A stretch of DNA of 64,000 nucleotides from Phosphoribacter sp037045045. Its GTDB lineage: Bacteria; Actinomycetota; Actinomycetes; Actinomycetales; Dermatophilaceae. The notes beneath the pieces are model-generated. The model saw only the letters and a program-made list of their open reading frames with translations, was not told the DNA's origin and did no database searches. Within the stretch, counting starts at the first letter, position 1. Every line of letters starts with the position of its first letter. This document shows, piece after piece, positions 51,701 through 60,110 of this stretch. The position numbers and the translations under genes were made by a program. The stretch covers positions 62,001-126,000 of the forward strand of contig JBAOHL010000001.1 of assembly GCA_037045045.1 (NCBI GenBank), read 5' to 3'.

Positions 51701-53347
51701 GTGGGCGCCGTGACCGACGCCCGCACGCCCCAGGATTCTGCCCCCCAGGACGGCGCCGCCCTGCCGGAGCAGATCGCCCAGATCAAGGCCGGGTACGAGT
51801 TCGCCGGCGCCGCGCTGGACTTCGGCGCCGCAGTCAAGGACGGCACGGCATACCCCGCAGCGACGGTGAAGATCCCGCTGGGCGTGCTCAACCGGCACGG
51901 TCTCGTCGCGGGGGCCACCGGCACGGGCAAGACGAAGACCTTGCAGCTCATGGCGGAGCAGCTCTGTGCGCAGGGCGTGCCGGTCTTCCTCGCCGACGTC
52001 AAGGGCGATCTGTCGGGTGTGGCCAGCCCCGGGGTGTCCAACGACAAGATCACCGCGCGGGCCAGCGACATCGGCGAGCAGTGGACGCCGACGGCATACC
52101 CGGTGGAGTTCTACTCCCTGGGCGGGCAGGGCAAGGGCATCCCGATCCGGGCGTCGATCTCCTCGTTCGGTCCGACGTTGTTGTCCAAGGTTCTCGGCCT
52201 CAACGAGACCCAGGAGTCCAGCCTCGGTCTGGTCTTCCACTACGCGGACGCCAAGGGCCTCTACCTCGACGACCTCAAGGACCTGAGGGCGGTCGTGCAG
52301 TACCTCACCTCGGACGAGGGCAAGGCCGACCTCAAGGATCTCGGGGGGCTCTCGGCGGCGACCGCGGGCGTCATCCTGCGCGAGCTCATCACCTTCGCCG
52401 ACCAAGGCGCGGACGTGTTCTTCGGTCTGCCGGAGTACGACACCGCCGATCTGCTGCGCACCGCGTCGGACGGTCGGGGACTCGTGTCGATCCTCGAGCT
52501 GCCGGCCGTACAGGATCGCCCGCAGCTGTTCTCGACGTTCCTCATGTGGATGCTCGCCGACCTGTTCCACGACCTGCCCGAGGTCGGCGACCCCGACAAG
52601 CCCAAGCTCGTGTTCTTCTTCGACGAGGCGCATCTGCTCTTCAGCGACGCCTCGAAGGACTTCCTCCAGGCGATCACCCAGACCGTGCGACTCATCCGGT
52701 CCAAGGGGGTCGGGGTCTTCTTCGTCACCCAGTCGCCCAAGGACGTGCCCGGTGATGTGCTCGCCCAGCTCGGCAACCGGGTCCAGCACGCCCTGAGGGC
52801 CTTCACGCCCGATGACGCCAAGGCCCTCAGGGCGGCCGTGTCGACCTACCCGAAGAGCGGGTACGACCTCGAGTCGCTGCTGACCTCGCTCGGCATCGGC
52901 GAGGCCGTCATCACCGTGTTGTCCGAGCGCGGCGCGCCCACCCCGGTCGCCTGGACGCGAATGCGCGCCCCGCAGTCGCTGATGGGACCCTCGCTCGAGG
53001 CGTTGGTCGACCAGACCGTCGCGGCCTCGTCGGTGGCGGGGAAGTATGCCGTGGCGAACGATCGCGAGTCGGCGTTCGAGAAGCTCTCCGCCCAGGAGGC
53101 GGCCGCGCAGCAGGCGGCCGCGCAGCAGGCGGCCGCGCAGCAGGCGGCTCGGCCGGCCGACCCCGGTCCCGCGCCCGCTCAGCCGCGGGAACGGACGGCT
53201 CCCGCGCGTCGGGCGCAACGTGAGGAGCCGACGGTCGTCGAACAGGTGGTCAAGTCCTCGGTGTTCAAGTCGATGATGCGCTCGGCCGGCACGGTGATCG
53301 GCCGCGAGATCACCCGGTCGATCTTCGGGACAGCCCGCCGGCGCTGA
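51701..53347 (+). CDS. HerA-like ATPase (DUF853, helicase HerA-like domain)
   Basis: 548 residues, cytoplasmic. Walker A GATGTGKT near residue 70, Walker B KLVFFFDEAHLLF and a sensor VFFVTQSPKDVP are all of the HerA/FtsK ATPase class. DUF853 proteins are proposed DNA translocases or helicases of unknown process. The C-terminal part (about 460-490) contains an Ala/Gln repeat AAAQQAAAQQAAAQQ coded by 15-bp tandem units. GTG 51701 has AGGGAG at the right distance; GTG 51710 is the alternative. Confidence 0.88.
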   Translation: MGAVTDARTPQDSAPQDGAALPEQIAQIKAGYEFAGAALDFGAAVKDGTAYPAATVKIPLGVLNRHGLVAGATGTGKTKTLQLMAEQLCAQGVPVFLADVKGDLSGVASPGVSNDKITARASDIGEQWTPTAYPVEFYSLGGQGKGIPIRASISSFGPTLLSKVLGLNETQESSLGLVFHYADAKGLYLDDLKDLRAVVQYLTSDEGKADLKDLGGLSAATAGVILRELITFADQGADVFFGLPEYDTADLLRTASDGRGLVSILELPAVQDRPQLFSTFLMWMLADLFHDLPEVGDPDKPKLVFFFDEAHLLFSDASKDFLQAITQTVRLIRSKGVGVFFVTQSPKDVPGDVLAQLGNRVQHALRAFTPDDAKALRAAVSTYPKSGYDLESLLTSLGIGEAVITVLSERGAPTPVAWTRMRAPQSLMGPSLEALVDQTVAASSVAGKYAVANDRESAFEKLSAQEAAAQQAAAQQAAAQQAARPADPGPAPAQPRERTAPARRAQREEPTVVEQVVKSSVFKSMMRSAGTVIGREITRSIFGTARRR

Positions 53348-53488
53348 CTCGGCGGCGCCACTCGGCGGCACGCACCGGCAGCCCAGCGCCTCGCCGGCGC
53401 CGTCGGCCCAGCCGTTATGGACGCGTCGCGTCGGCCTATCCACCCTGCCGAGGCGAGTCTGTCCGCCCGGGGACAGTTCCCTTGCGCG

Positions 53489-53543
53489 AGTGGAGGCTTG
53501 CGGTTGCTTCAAGGGCGGCGAAACAACAGTTCGCCTCCCCTCG
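53489..53543 (+). repeat. 55-bp palindromic element, copy 5
   Basis: Ends GAGTGGAG and CTCCCCTC, with inner GGTTGCTTCAAGGG and GGCGAAACAAC arms. Same length as the copies 31 kb away. Confidence 0.8.
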
Positions 53544-53650
53544 CGGGAGGAAACGTGAGGGAGCCTCGGCGGGCGACCCGACAGCGACCCGTTGGCCACA
53601 CGGCTCCCCGGCCCTTGGCGAGAACCCCGCGTTCGGCCCATCGGAGGTGC

Positions 53651-53753
53651 TCGGCGCTGCTCCCGGGCCTCGTCCCGGAAGGCTCTCGGCGCTGCTCCCG
53701 GGCCTCGTCCGGGAGCCTGTCGGCGCTGCTCCCGGGCCTCGTCCGGGAGCCTG
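53651..53753 (+). repeat. 34-bp tandem repeat, three copies
   Basis: Units start at 53651, 53686 and 53720 with TCGGCGCTGCTCCCGGGCCT. The second and third are identical; the first differs slightly and is followed by one extra base. A partial fourth begins at 53754. Confidence 0.85.
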
Positions 53754-53775
53754 TCGGCGCCGCAGGAGCTGTGGT

Positions 53776-53821
53776 CCGGGCCTGTTCCTCACCGTCTCCC
53801 GGGCCTGTTCCTCACCGTGTC
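53776..53821 (+). repeat. 23-bp tandem repeat, two copies
   Basis: CCGGGCCTGTTCCTCACCGT units at 53776-53798 and 53799-53821 differ by one base, followed by a partial third (CCGGGCCAGTTC). Confidence 0.8.
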
Positions 53822-53839
53822 CCGGGCCAGTTCACGCAT

Positions 53840-53894
53840 GAGTGGAGGCGTGCGGTTACTTCGAGGGTGGCGAAGCGACACAGAGCCTCCACTC
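53840..53894 (+). repeat. 55-bp palindromic element, copy 6
   Basis: Ends GAGTGGAG and CTCCACTC, inner arms GGTTACTTCG and GGCGAAGCGAC. Closest to copy 5. Confidence 0.85.
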
Positions 53895-53994
53895 GCGCAC
53901 GGAACCCGGCGCCGGTGACCGCATTGGCACGCGTGCCGCCTGCGACCCCGTCCGCCCCTCGCTCCCAGCCCGCCGGAGCGCTAGGTTCCCGGGC

Positions 53995-54933
53995 ATGAGC
54001 GCGCAGCACGCATCACCTGGCGACCCCAGCCTCGTCGAGGTCGCCGAGGGGATCCACGCCTGGGTCCAGCCCGACGGAACGTGGTGGGTCAACAACACTG
54101 GGGCAGTGTCCGGTGCCGACGGCACGGTGGTCATCGACACCTGTGCGACCGACGTGCGCACCCGCCGATTCATCGCCGCACTCACGCAGCAGGTACCTGG
54201 GTCGTCGCTGCGCATGGCCGTCAACACCCACCAGCACGGCGATCACACCTACGGCAACAGCATCCTGCCGCCCGAGACGGTCATCGTCGGACACGAGAAG
54301 ATGCGCGAGGGCCTGCGGGTCGACCCGATTATCGACGGCTGCCCCCCCGTGTTCGCACCCCTACCGGACTGGGGCGAGATCACCCGGCGGCTGCCCTCGA
54401 TCACCTTCGCCGACACGGCGACCCTGTATGCCGGTGAACGTCGGATCGAGCTCGCCCACCCGGGGCACCCCGCCCACACCACCGGCGATGCCGTCGTGTG
54501 GATTCCCGATTCCGCAGTGCTGTTCTGCGGCGACCTGCTCTTCCACGGGCTCACGCCGTTGGTGTTCATGGGCTCTGTCGAAGGCGCGTTGCGCGCGTTG
54601 GACTGGCTCGCGGCATACCCGGCCTCGGTCGTCGTCCCCGGACACGGGCCGCTGGTCCCAGGCGACCAGATGGGCCGAGTCCTCGGGGAGCACGAGCGGT
54701 ACTACCGGTTCGTCCTCGCCGCGGCCACCGCCGGGATGTCGCAGGGCCAGACCCCCTTGGAGGCGGCGCTCCGGGCGGACCTCGGGGAGTTCGCCCAGTG
54801 GGCGGACCGGGAGCGGCTCGTGCTCAACCTCCACCGCGCGTATGCCGATGCGGCCGGCTCCGATGTCGACATCATGGCCGCTTTCGCCGACGCGGTGTCG
54901 TACAACCACGGGCTGCTGGCCACTGGGGTCTGA
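53995..54933 (+). CDS. MBL-fold metallo-hydrolase
   Basis: 312 residues with the metallo-beta-lactamase fold: NTHQHGDHTYGN (H-x-H-x-D-H), LAHPGHPAHTTGDAVVW, LFCGDLLFHG and VVPGHGPLV supply the two-zinc site. The tail (GQTPLEAALRADLGEFAQWADRERLVLNLHRAY) is like SoxH/quinoprotein-relay-type or cyclase-type hydrolases. The substrate is unknown. ATG 53995 directly follows copy 6 of the palindromic element by about 100 bp. Confidence 0.85.
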   Translation: MSAQHASPGDPSLVEVAEGIHAWVQPDGTWWVNNTGAVSGADGTVVIDTCATDVRTRRFIAALTQQVPGSSLRMAVNTHQHGDHTYGNSILPPETVIVGHEKMREGLRVDPIIDGCPPVFAPLPDWGEITRRLPSITFADTATLYAGERRIELAHPGHPAHTTGDAVVWIPDSAVLFCGDLLFHGLTPLVFMGSVEGALRALDWLAAYPASVVVPGHGPLVPGDQMGRVLGEHERYYRFVLAAATAGMSQGQTPLEAALRADLGEFAQWADRERLVLNLHRAYADAAGSDVDIMAAFADAVSYNHGLLATGV

Positions 54934-54962
54934 GCCGATATCGGGGCCGGACGCGAGCGCGA

Positions 54963-56216
54963 TCAGTCGGGCCCGCGGATCGTGGCTCGACCGACGAGTC
55001 CGGCTCCGATGACCGCGGCTCCGGCGAGCACCGATGCCCAGGGCAGGGTCAGGGCGAGCAGAACGCAGCCGCCGAGGCCGCCGAGCTGGACCCAGCGGGG
55101 CCAACGTCGATAGGCATCGTCCTGAGTGAGTGCCGCGGCGTTGGCGATCGCGTAGTACAGCAGGACGCCGAACGACGAAAACCCGATCGCATGGCCCAGA
55201 TCGGTGAGCAGGACGAGCAGCGCCACCGCCCCGGCGATGGTGAGCTGGGCGACGACGGGCACGTGGGTGCGCTCGTCGACGACGCCCAGCCGCCCGGGAA
55301 GGTCGCCGCCACGAGCCATGGCGAACGTCGTGCGTCCCACGCCGGCGAGCAGCCCGAGCAACGCCCCGAGGCTGGCCACCGTCGCGCCGATGCGAAGGAC
55401 GACCCCCAGCCACGACACGTTGGCCGCCTCCGCCGCGGACAGCAGAGGCAAGGGGCTCCGGGCCACGCCCGCCGGGCCGATGGTGACGAGCAGGACGAGG
55501 GCGATCGCGGCATACAGGACGACGACGATGGCTAACGCCGTGGTGATCGCGCGGGGGATGGTCCGGGCAGGCTCGCGGACCTCCTCGCCGAGGGTGGCGA
55601 TCCGGGCGTAGCCGGCGAAGGCGAAGAAGAGCAGGCCTGCGGATTGCAGGACGCCGTATGCCGAGGCGTCGGCCAGGCTCTGGATGGGAGAGTGCCAGGT
55701 CCTCGTGGCGGTGAGGGTCACCCCGACGACGACCACGAGGCACAGGAGGGTGACGGTGAGCAGGAGCCGGGCCAGCCGGGCGGTCCGGGTGATGCCGCGG
55801 ATGGTCACCCAGGTCAGCCCGGCGAGCACCGCGAGGGCCAGGATCTGGGCCGCTCGCGCCTCGCCGCCGAGGGCGTACGTCGCCACGGTGAGGGCCATCG
55901 CCGCGCACGATGCGGTCTTCCCGACCACGAAGGCCCATCCGGCCGCGAAGCCCCACGCCGGTCCGAGCCGTTCGCGGCCGTAGACATAGGTGCCCCCGGA
56001 GGCCGGGTACTGGGCGGCGAGTTGGGCCGAGGACGTCGCGTTCGCCCAGGCGACGGCACCGGCCAGCGCGAGCCCGATGAGCAGCCCCGACCCCCCCGCT
56101 TCGGCAGCGGGGGTGAACGCGGCGAACACTCCGGCCCCGATCATCGAGCCCATCCCGATGACGACGGCGTCGGCCAGGCCGAGACGCCGCTGCAAGGTCG
56201 GGCTCATGGGGTTCAT
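54963..56216 (-). CDS. APC-superfamily amino acid permease
   Basis: 417 residues, about twelve hydrophobic helices, with the APC opening ADAVVIGMGSMIGAGVFAAFTPAAEAGG and GFAAGWAFVVGKTAS, and a cytoplasmic GEEVREPARTIPRAI segment after helix 6, all typical. It is shorter than many members at its C-terminus. The amino acid or amine is not predictable. ATG at 56216 or 56207. Lone gene, divergent from the ffs-dnaX block. Confidence 0.87.
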   Translation of the reverse strand: MNPMSPTLQRRLGLADAVVIGMGSMIGAGVFAAFTPAAEAGGSGLLIGLALAGAVAWANATSSAQLAAQYPASGGTYVYGRERLGPAWGFAAGWAFVVGKTASCAAMALTVATYALGGEARAAQILALAVLAGLTWVTIRGITRTARLARLLLTVTLLCLVVVVGVTLTATRTWHSPIQSLADASAYGVLQSAGLLFFAFAGYARIATLGEEVREPARTIPRAITTALAIVVVLYAAIALVLLVTIGPAGVARSPLPLLSAAEAANVSWLGVVLRIGATVASLGALLGLLAGVGRTTFAMARGGDLPGRLGVVDERTHVPVVAQLTIAGAVALLVLLTDLGHAIGFSSFGVLLYYAIANAAALTQDDAYRRWPRWVQLGGLGGCVLLALTLPWASVLAGAAVIGAGLVGRATIRGPD

Positions 56217-56410
56217 CCTGCCAAGGGTCGGGGCGGCCGGGGGAGAGCGCGGCGGGTGTCTGGCGACATGGGCGACCGAGGTGCCGCAGCCATTCACCGA
56301 CGGAGGATGCGGTGTCGTGAGACAGCCCGTGGCCGAGATGCGGTGGTGTCCGCGGTGGAGACCGGAGACGCCCGTGGCGGAGGGCGCGTGTCTTGAGGCA
56401 GCCCGTGCGT

Positions 56411-56455
56411 GGCGAAGGATGCGGTGGCGGAGAATGCGGTGGCGGAGGATGCGGG
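56411..56455 (-). repeat. 15-bp tandem repeats duplicating the tRNA-Ser 3' end
   Basis: Units at 56411-56425, 56426-56440 and 56441-56455 read TGGCGAAGGATGCGG, TGGCGGAGAATGCGG and TGGCGGAGGATGCGG on the plus strand. The third is the 3' end of the tRNA (with its CCA) in reverse; the first two extend downstream of the tRNA. Confidence 0.8.
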
Positions 56456-56530
56456 ATTTGAACCCGCGAGGGGTTTCATCCCCAACACGATTTCCAATCG
56501 TGCGCACTAGGCCGCTATGCGAATCCTCCG
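56441..56530 (-). tRNA. tRNA-Ser (GGA anticodon)
   Basis: On the minus strand the acceptor stem pairs GGAGGAT (56530-56524) with ATCCTCC (56451-56445), followed by discriminator G and encoded CCA. Anticodon loop TTGGAAA gives GGA; a long variable arm and GTTCAAATC T loop are present. Class II tRNA, about 90 nt with CCA. Confidence 0.95.
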
Positions 56531-56699
56531 CAGGGGAGGGTACCGGAGCGGCCCGTCTCCGGAAAATCGTGGCCCCGCCGTCCCCACGTCCGGTTGGCCA
56601 CGACGTCGTTCGCCTCGCTGGCTGACCTGCAAGCCTGTGTGCCTGACTACAAGCCCAGCGTCGAACCGAGACCGCGAGTCGCGTCGCCTATGCTGGACC

Positions 56700-56790
56700 C
56701 CGGCACCCCGCGTGGTGGTACCTCGCCGAACCCCCCCAGGGCAGGAATGCAGCAAGGGCAGGTGAGCTCTTCCAGGTACGTGGGGTGTCC
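56700..56790 (+). ncRNA. ffs: Signal recognition particle RNA (4.5S type)
   Basis: The core CCAGGGCAGGAATGCAGCAA (about 56736-56755), with a GGAA tetraloop and asymmetric internal loop, is the conserved SRP RNA apical domain that binds Ffh. An outer stem pairs GGCACCCCGCGT (56702-56713) with ACGTGGGGTGTCC (56778-56790). Location just upstream of dnaX is the usual actinobacterial arrangement. Ends are approximate. Confidence 0.88.
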
Positions 56791-56932
56791 TCACTGCAGG
56801 CAGCCAGACGAGGCAGACCGGCCGGGCCGTGCTGGCCCCGGCACCGACGGCGTTCTCGCGGAGCCAACCATTCTTGCCCGTCGTCTGCTGGCGGCATACC
56901 GGAGCGTCGGGAGGCCCCAGTAGGGTCGGGGA

Positions 56933-58975
56933 GTGACCACGGCCCTGTATCGGCGCTACCGGCCGGAGGCGTTCGGCGACGTCATCGGGCAGGAGCATGT
57001 CACCGAGCCGATCATGCAGGCGCTGCGCACCCGCCGTGTCGGGCACGCCTACCTGTTCTCCGGTCCGCGCGGCTGCGGCAAGACGACCAGCGCCCGCATC
57101 CTGGCCCGCTGCCTCAACTGCGCAACCGGCCCGACTCCCGAACCGTGCGGCACCTGCGAGTCGTGCGTCGCCCTGGCGCGGGGCGGCCCGGGCAGCATCG
57201 ACGTCATCGAGATCGACGCGGCCAGCCACGGTGGCGTCGACGATGCCCGCGACCTGCGCGAGCGCGCGTCGTACGGCCCGGCGCAGAGTCGGTACAAGGT
57301 GTACATCATCGACGAGGCCCACATGGTCACCCCGCAGGGGTTCAACGCCCTGCTCAAGATCGTCGAGGAGCCGCCCGAGCACGTGAAGTTCGTGTTCGCG
57401 ACGACCGAGCCCGACAAGGTCATCGGGACCATCCGCTCCCGCACCCACCACTACCCGTTCCGGCTTGTCCCGCCCGCAAAGCTCACGGCATACCTCGAGC
57501 AGGTATGCCGCAGCGAGGACGTCGCGGTGGCCCCCGGGGTGCTGGGTTTCGTCACCCGGGCCGGCGGTGGATCGGTCCGAGACAGCCTTTCAGTCCTCGA
57601 CCAACTCATCGCCGGGTCTGGGTCGGAAGGGCTGACCTACGAGGCGGCGGCGGCGCTGCTCGGGTTCACCGACGTCGAGCTGCTCGACGCCACGATCGAG
57701 GGCATTGCTGCCGGCGACGCGGCGGCCCTGTTCGGGCAGGTCGACAGGGTCGTCGAGTCGGGCCACGATCCGCGCCGGTTCGCCCTCGACCTGCTCGAAC
57801 GGCTGCGCGACCTCATCATCGTCGCCGCGGTCGGACCCGACGGCGTCGGCCAGGTCCTGCGGGGGGTTCCCGAGGACCAGCTCGACCGGATGCGGAGCCA
57901 GCAGTCCCGGTTCGCGCCGGGGTCGCTGTCCCGGGCGGCCGACATCGTCAACGCGGGCATCACCGAGATGACCGGCGCGACCTCGCCGCGGCTGCAACTG
58001 GAGCTCATCTGCGCCCGACTGCTCCTGCCCGGGGCCCAGGGCGAGGCGGGGTATGCCGCCCGCCTGGACCGCCTCGAACGACGTCTCGACGTCCAGGGTC
58101 CGCCGCCGGACGCGCCCAGGGCGGCATCCGCCGCTGATCCACCGTCGACCCGACCGGCGCCCACGCCAGCTGCGCCGAGTCAGTCGCCGGGAGCCGCCCA
58201 GACGGCAAGCCCGCCCGGAGCGCACGACCGGGACGTCGCTTCGCCCCGTCCCGAGGGTGCCGAATCGGTCGCCCGCGGCCTCAAGCCGCAGGACCCAACC
58301 CCGGGCGGCTTCGACGTCGCGGCGATCCGGCGGGTGTGGCCCGAGGTGCTCGGCCGAGTGTTCACTATGCGCCGGGTGACGTGGACTTTCCTCTCCCAGC
58401 ACGCCCAGGTCCTCGAATACGACGGCACTCGGCTGGTGCTCGGAATCGCCACGACCGGATTGGCCAACACGTTCCGCCAGGGCAACCACGCCGAGTTGGT
58501 CCGTCAGGCCCTGCTCGAGGAGATCGGGCTCGACGTGCGCGTCGAGGGCGTGCCGATGATCGACGGCGGTTCGACCGGCGCACCCCCCGGCCCAGCGGCC
58601 CTGACGGCCGAGCCGACCTTCTCGGGCAACGGTCCGACCGCGTCAGGTGACGGCCAGACCGCGTCAGGTGACGGCCAGACCGGGTTTGTCGACATTTCCG
58701 GCGATTCCGGCGCCCCCGTGAGCCCAACACGCGAGGCCGGCGCCGCCACCGAAAGACCCGTGCCGGTGCGTCCCGACCACGATGCGGCGCTGTTCGGCGG
58801 GCGATCAGCGCCAGCAGACTCGCCGCCTGTTCCACCGACCCCTTGGCCGCACCAGGCCGAGGACGTGCCGAGCCGCGACGACGAGGACGTCGAGAACGGG
58901 GGCGAGAGCGGGCGCGCGGTGATCGAGCGGATGCTCGGGGCCCAGGTCATCGAGGAACTCGACGAAGAGAGCTAG
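56933..58975 (+). CDS. dnaX: DNA polymerase III subunit gamma/tau
   Basis: 680 residues. Residues 1-about 370 form the clamp-loader AAA+ core: Walker A GPRGCGKTT, the four-Cys zinc module CLNCATGPTPEPCGTCESC, Walker B VYIIDEAHM and the arginine-finger region IRSRTHHYPF. A long Pro/Ala-rich linker leads to a tau-like C-terminal domain (RVWPEVLGRVFTMRRVTWTFLSQ, TTGLANTFRQGNH). A 21-bp tandem repeat near 58642 codes for TASGDGQ twice. GTG 56933. It loads the sliding clamp and joins polymerase and helicase. Confidence 0.94.
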   Translation: MTTALYRRYRPEAFGDVIGQEHVTEPIMQALRTRRVGHAYLFSGPRGCGKTTSARILARCLNCATGPTPEPCGTCESCVALARGGPGSIDVIEIDAASHGGVDDARDLRERASYGPAQSRYKVYIIDEAHMVTPQGFNALLKIVEEPPEHVKFVFATTEPDKVIGTIRSRTHHYPFRLVPPAKLTAYLEQVCRSEDVAVAPGVLGFVTRAGGGSVRDSLSVLDQLIAGSGSEGLTYEAAAALLGFTDVELLDATIEGIAAGDAAALFGQVDRVVESGHDPRRFALDLLERLRDLIIVAAVGPDGVGQVLRGVPEDQLDRMRSQQSRFAPGSLSRAADIVNAGITEMTGATSPRLQLELICARLLLPGAQGEAGYAARLDRLERRLDVQGPPPDAPRAASAADPPSTRPAPTPAAPSQSPGAAQTASPPGAHDRDVASPRPEGAESVARGLKPQDPTPGGFDVAAIRRVWPEVLGRVFTMRRVTWTFLSQHAQVLEYDGTRLVLGIATTGLANTFRQGNHAELVRQALLEEIGLDVRVEGVPMIDGGSTGAPPGPAALTAEPTFSGNGPTASGDGQTASGDGQTGFVDISGDSGAPVSPTREAGAATERPVPVRPDHDAALFGGRSAPADSPPVPPTPWPHQAEDVPSRDDEDVENGGESGRAVIERMLGAQVIEELDEES

Positions 58976-59059
58976 TCGCGACGCGCTCGCCCACGAGACC
59001 GCACGCCCGAGAGCACCTCACAAGGGCGCGCCTCGCCAGCAAGCACCTCACCAAGGGCA

Positions 59060-59815
59060 TTAGTCCCTTGGAGTCGAACCGCCCTGGAGCTGGACCGCCT
59101 TCTCGCTGAACCGCCTTGGGGCCGACCCGGCAGGGGTTGGCTCCAAGCCAAGCCGGTAACCGAAACCCGGGACCGACTCGATGAGCCGAGGCCCGCCGGC
59201 GGCGCGGATCTTCCCACGCAGACGGCTGATGTGGACCTCGAGCATGTGGTCGTCCCCGTGCCACCGCCCCCACACCCGTTCGACGAGTTCGGGGCGGCTC
59301 ACGACCCGGTCGTGGTTCTCCGTCAGCGCGGTGAGCAGCTCGAGTTCCGTTTTGCTCAGCTTGACGTCAGCGCCGTGGATCTTCGCCGATCGCAGGTGGA
59401 CGTCGATCTCGAGCGGGCCGACGACGCGAGTCGTGGCCGCCCGGCGGGCGGGATCGGGGTTGCGCCGCAACAGGGCGGCGACCCTCGCCGCGACGAGCCG
59501 CGGCGAGGCCGGCCAGCGGAGGAAGTCGTCGGCTCCACCGTCGAGGGCGAGCACTTCAGGCCCCTCGAGTCGGGTGCTCGCGAGGACCATGATGGGAATC
59601 TCGGAGTGCGTGCGGACCTGGCGGCAGATCTCGTTGGCGTCGGACTCGTCCTGGGTCTCGCCGATGACGAGCAGGTCAGCCTCGTCGAGGCGCAACCGGT
59701 GCGCCACGCCGCGCAGCTCACGCAGGGGGACGACGACGTAACCCAGCTGACGCATGACGCTCGTGAAGGTGGCCGCCCGGCCGGTGTCCGAGTCGATGAG
59801 CACGATCGTGGGCAT
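59060..59815 (-). CDS. OmpR/PhoB-family regulator with pseudo-receiver
   Basis: 251 residues. The C-terminal half (about 125-228) is a normal winged helix (KLSKTELELLTALTENHDRVVSRPELVERVWG; VPGFGYRLG). The N-terminal half has the receiver fold with acidic Asp8 and Asp10, but the phospho-acceptor position holds Gly52 (DLLVIGETQ where DLVLLD is usual) and the conserved Lys is Trp101 (FLRWPAS). It therefore should not be controlled by aspartate phosphorylation. No histidine kinase gene lies beside it. The winged helix matches GlnR/MtrA-like regulators of actinobacteria; GlnR also lacks normal phosphorylation, so a GlnR-like nitrogen or metabolic regulator is one option. Confidence 0.8.
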   Translation of the reverse strand: MPTIVLIDSDTGRAATFTSVMRQLGYVVVPLRELRGVAHRLRLDEADLLVIGETQDESDANEICRQVRTHSEIPIMVLASTRLEGPEVLALDGGADDFLRWPASPRLVAARVAALLRRNPDPARRAATTRVVGPLEIDVHLRSAKIHGADVKLSKTELELLTALTENHDRVVSRPELVERVWGRWHGDDHMLEVHISRLRGKIRAAGGPRLIESVPGFGYRLGLEPTPAGSAPRRFSEKAVQLQGGSTPRD

Positions 59816-60110
59816 CAGCGGGCCAGCCTTCCCTCGGCGCGCCCGAGCGGGTCAGGCCCGATGGCCGGGCAGTTGCAGGCCGACGGGTACCAACGGGGGG
59901 ACATCGGAACTCCTCGTGGATCGAGTGTCGTCGTCGACACGCTGATTCGCCGACGATGGGCACGTATGAGACGTGGGGAAGGCGCTTTCATTACGCCGCC
60001 GGGGCCGATTTTCCGACGCGACCCTCGGACGCGTCGGTTGGCGACCGCGCCGGGACCTCCCGCACCGGCCGCCTCGAGGCGGCTCGCTCGGGGCGCGGTA
60101 GATTCGGCCC
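59816..60110. other. Divergent intergenic region, no gene seen
   Basis: 295 bp between the divergent regulator and plsC genes. No hairpin or repeat stands out. An AT-rich patch (GGCGCTTTCATTACG near 59983) could belong to the plsC promoter. No confident promoter call. Confidence 0.4.

Larger units (their letters stand above)
53348..53994. repeat. Non-coding patch with palindromic elements and minisatellites
   Basis: 647 bp without a gene between the HerA-like and MBL-fold genes. It contains two 55-bp palindromic elements at its flanks, a 34-bp tandem repeat and a 23-bp tandem repeat between them. Base composition is like the neighbourhood. Confidence 0.8.

Noticed and set aside
58642..58690. 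21-bp tandem repeat in dnaX as a frameshift signal
   Set aside because: No slippery A/T heptamer is seen; it simply repeats TASGDGQ in the flexible linker.
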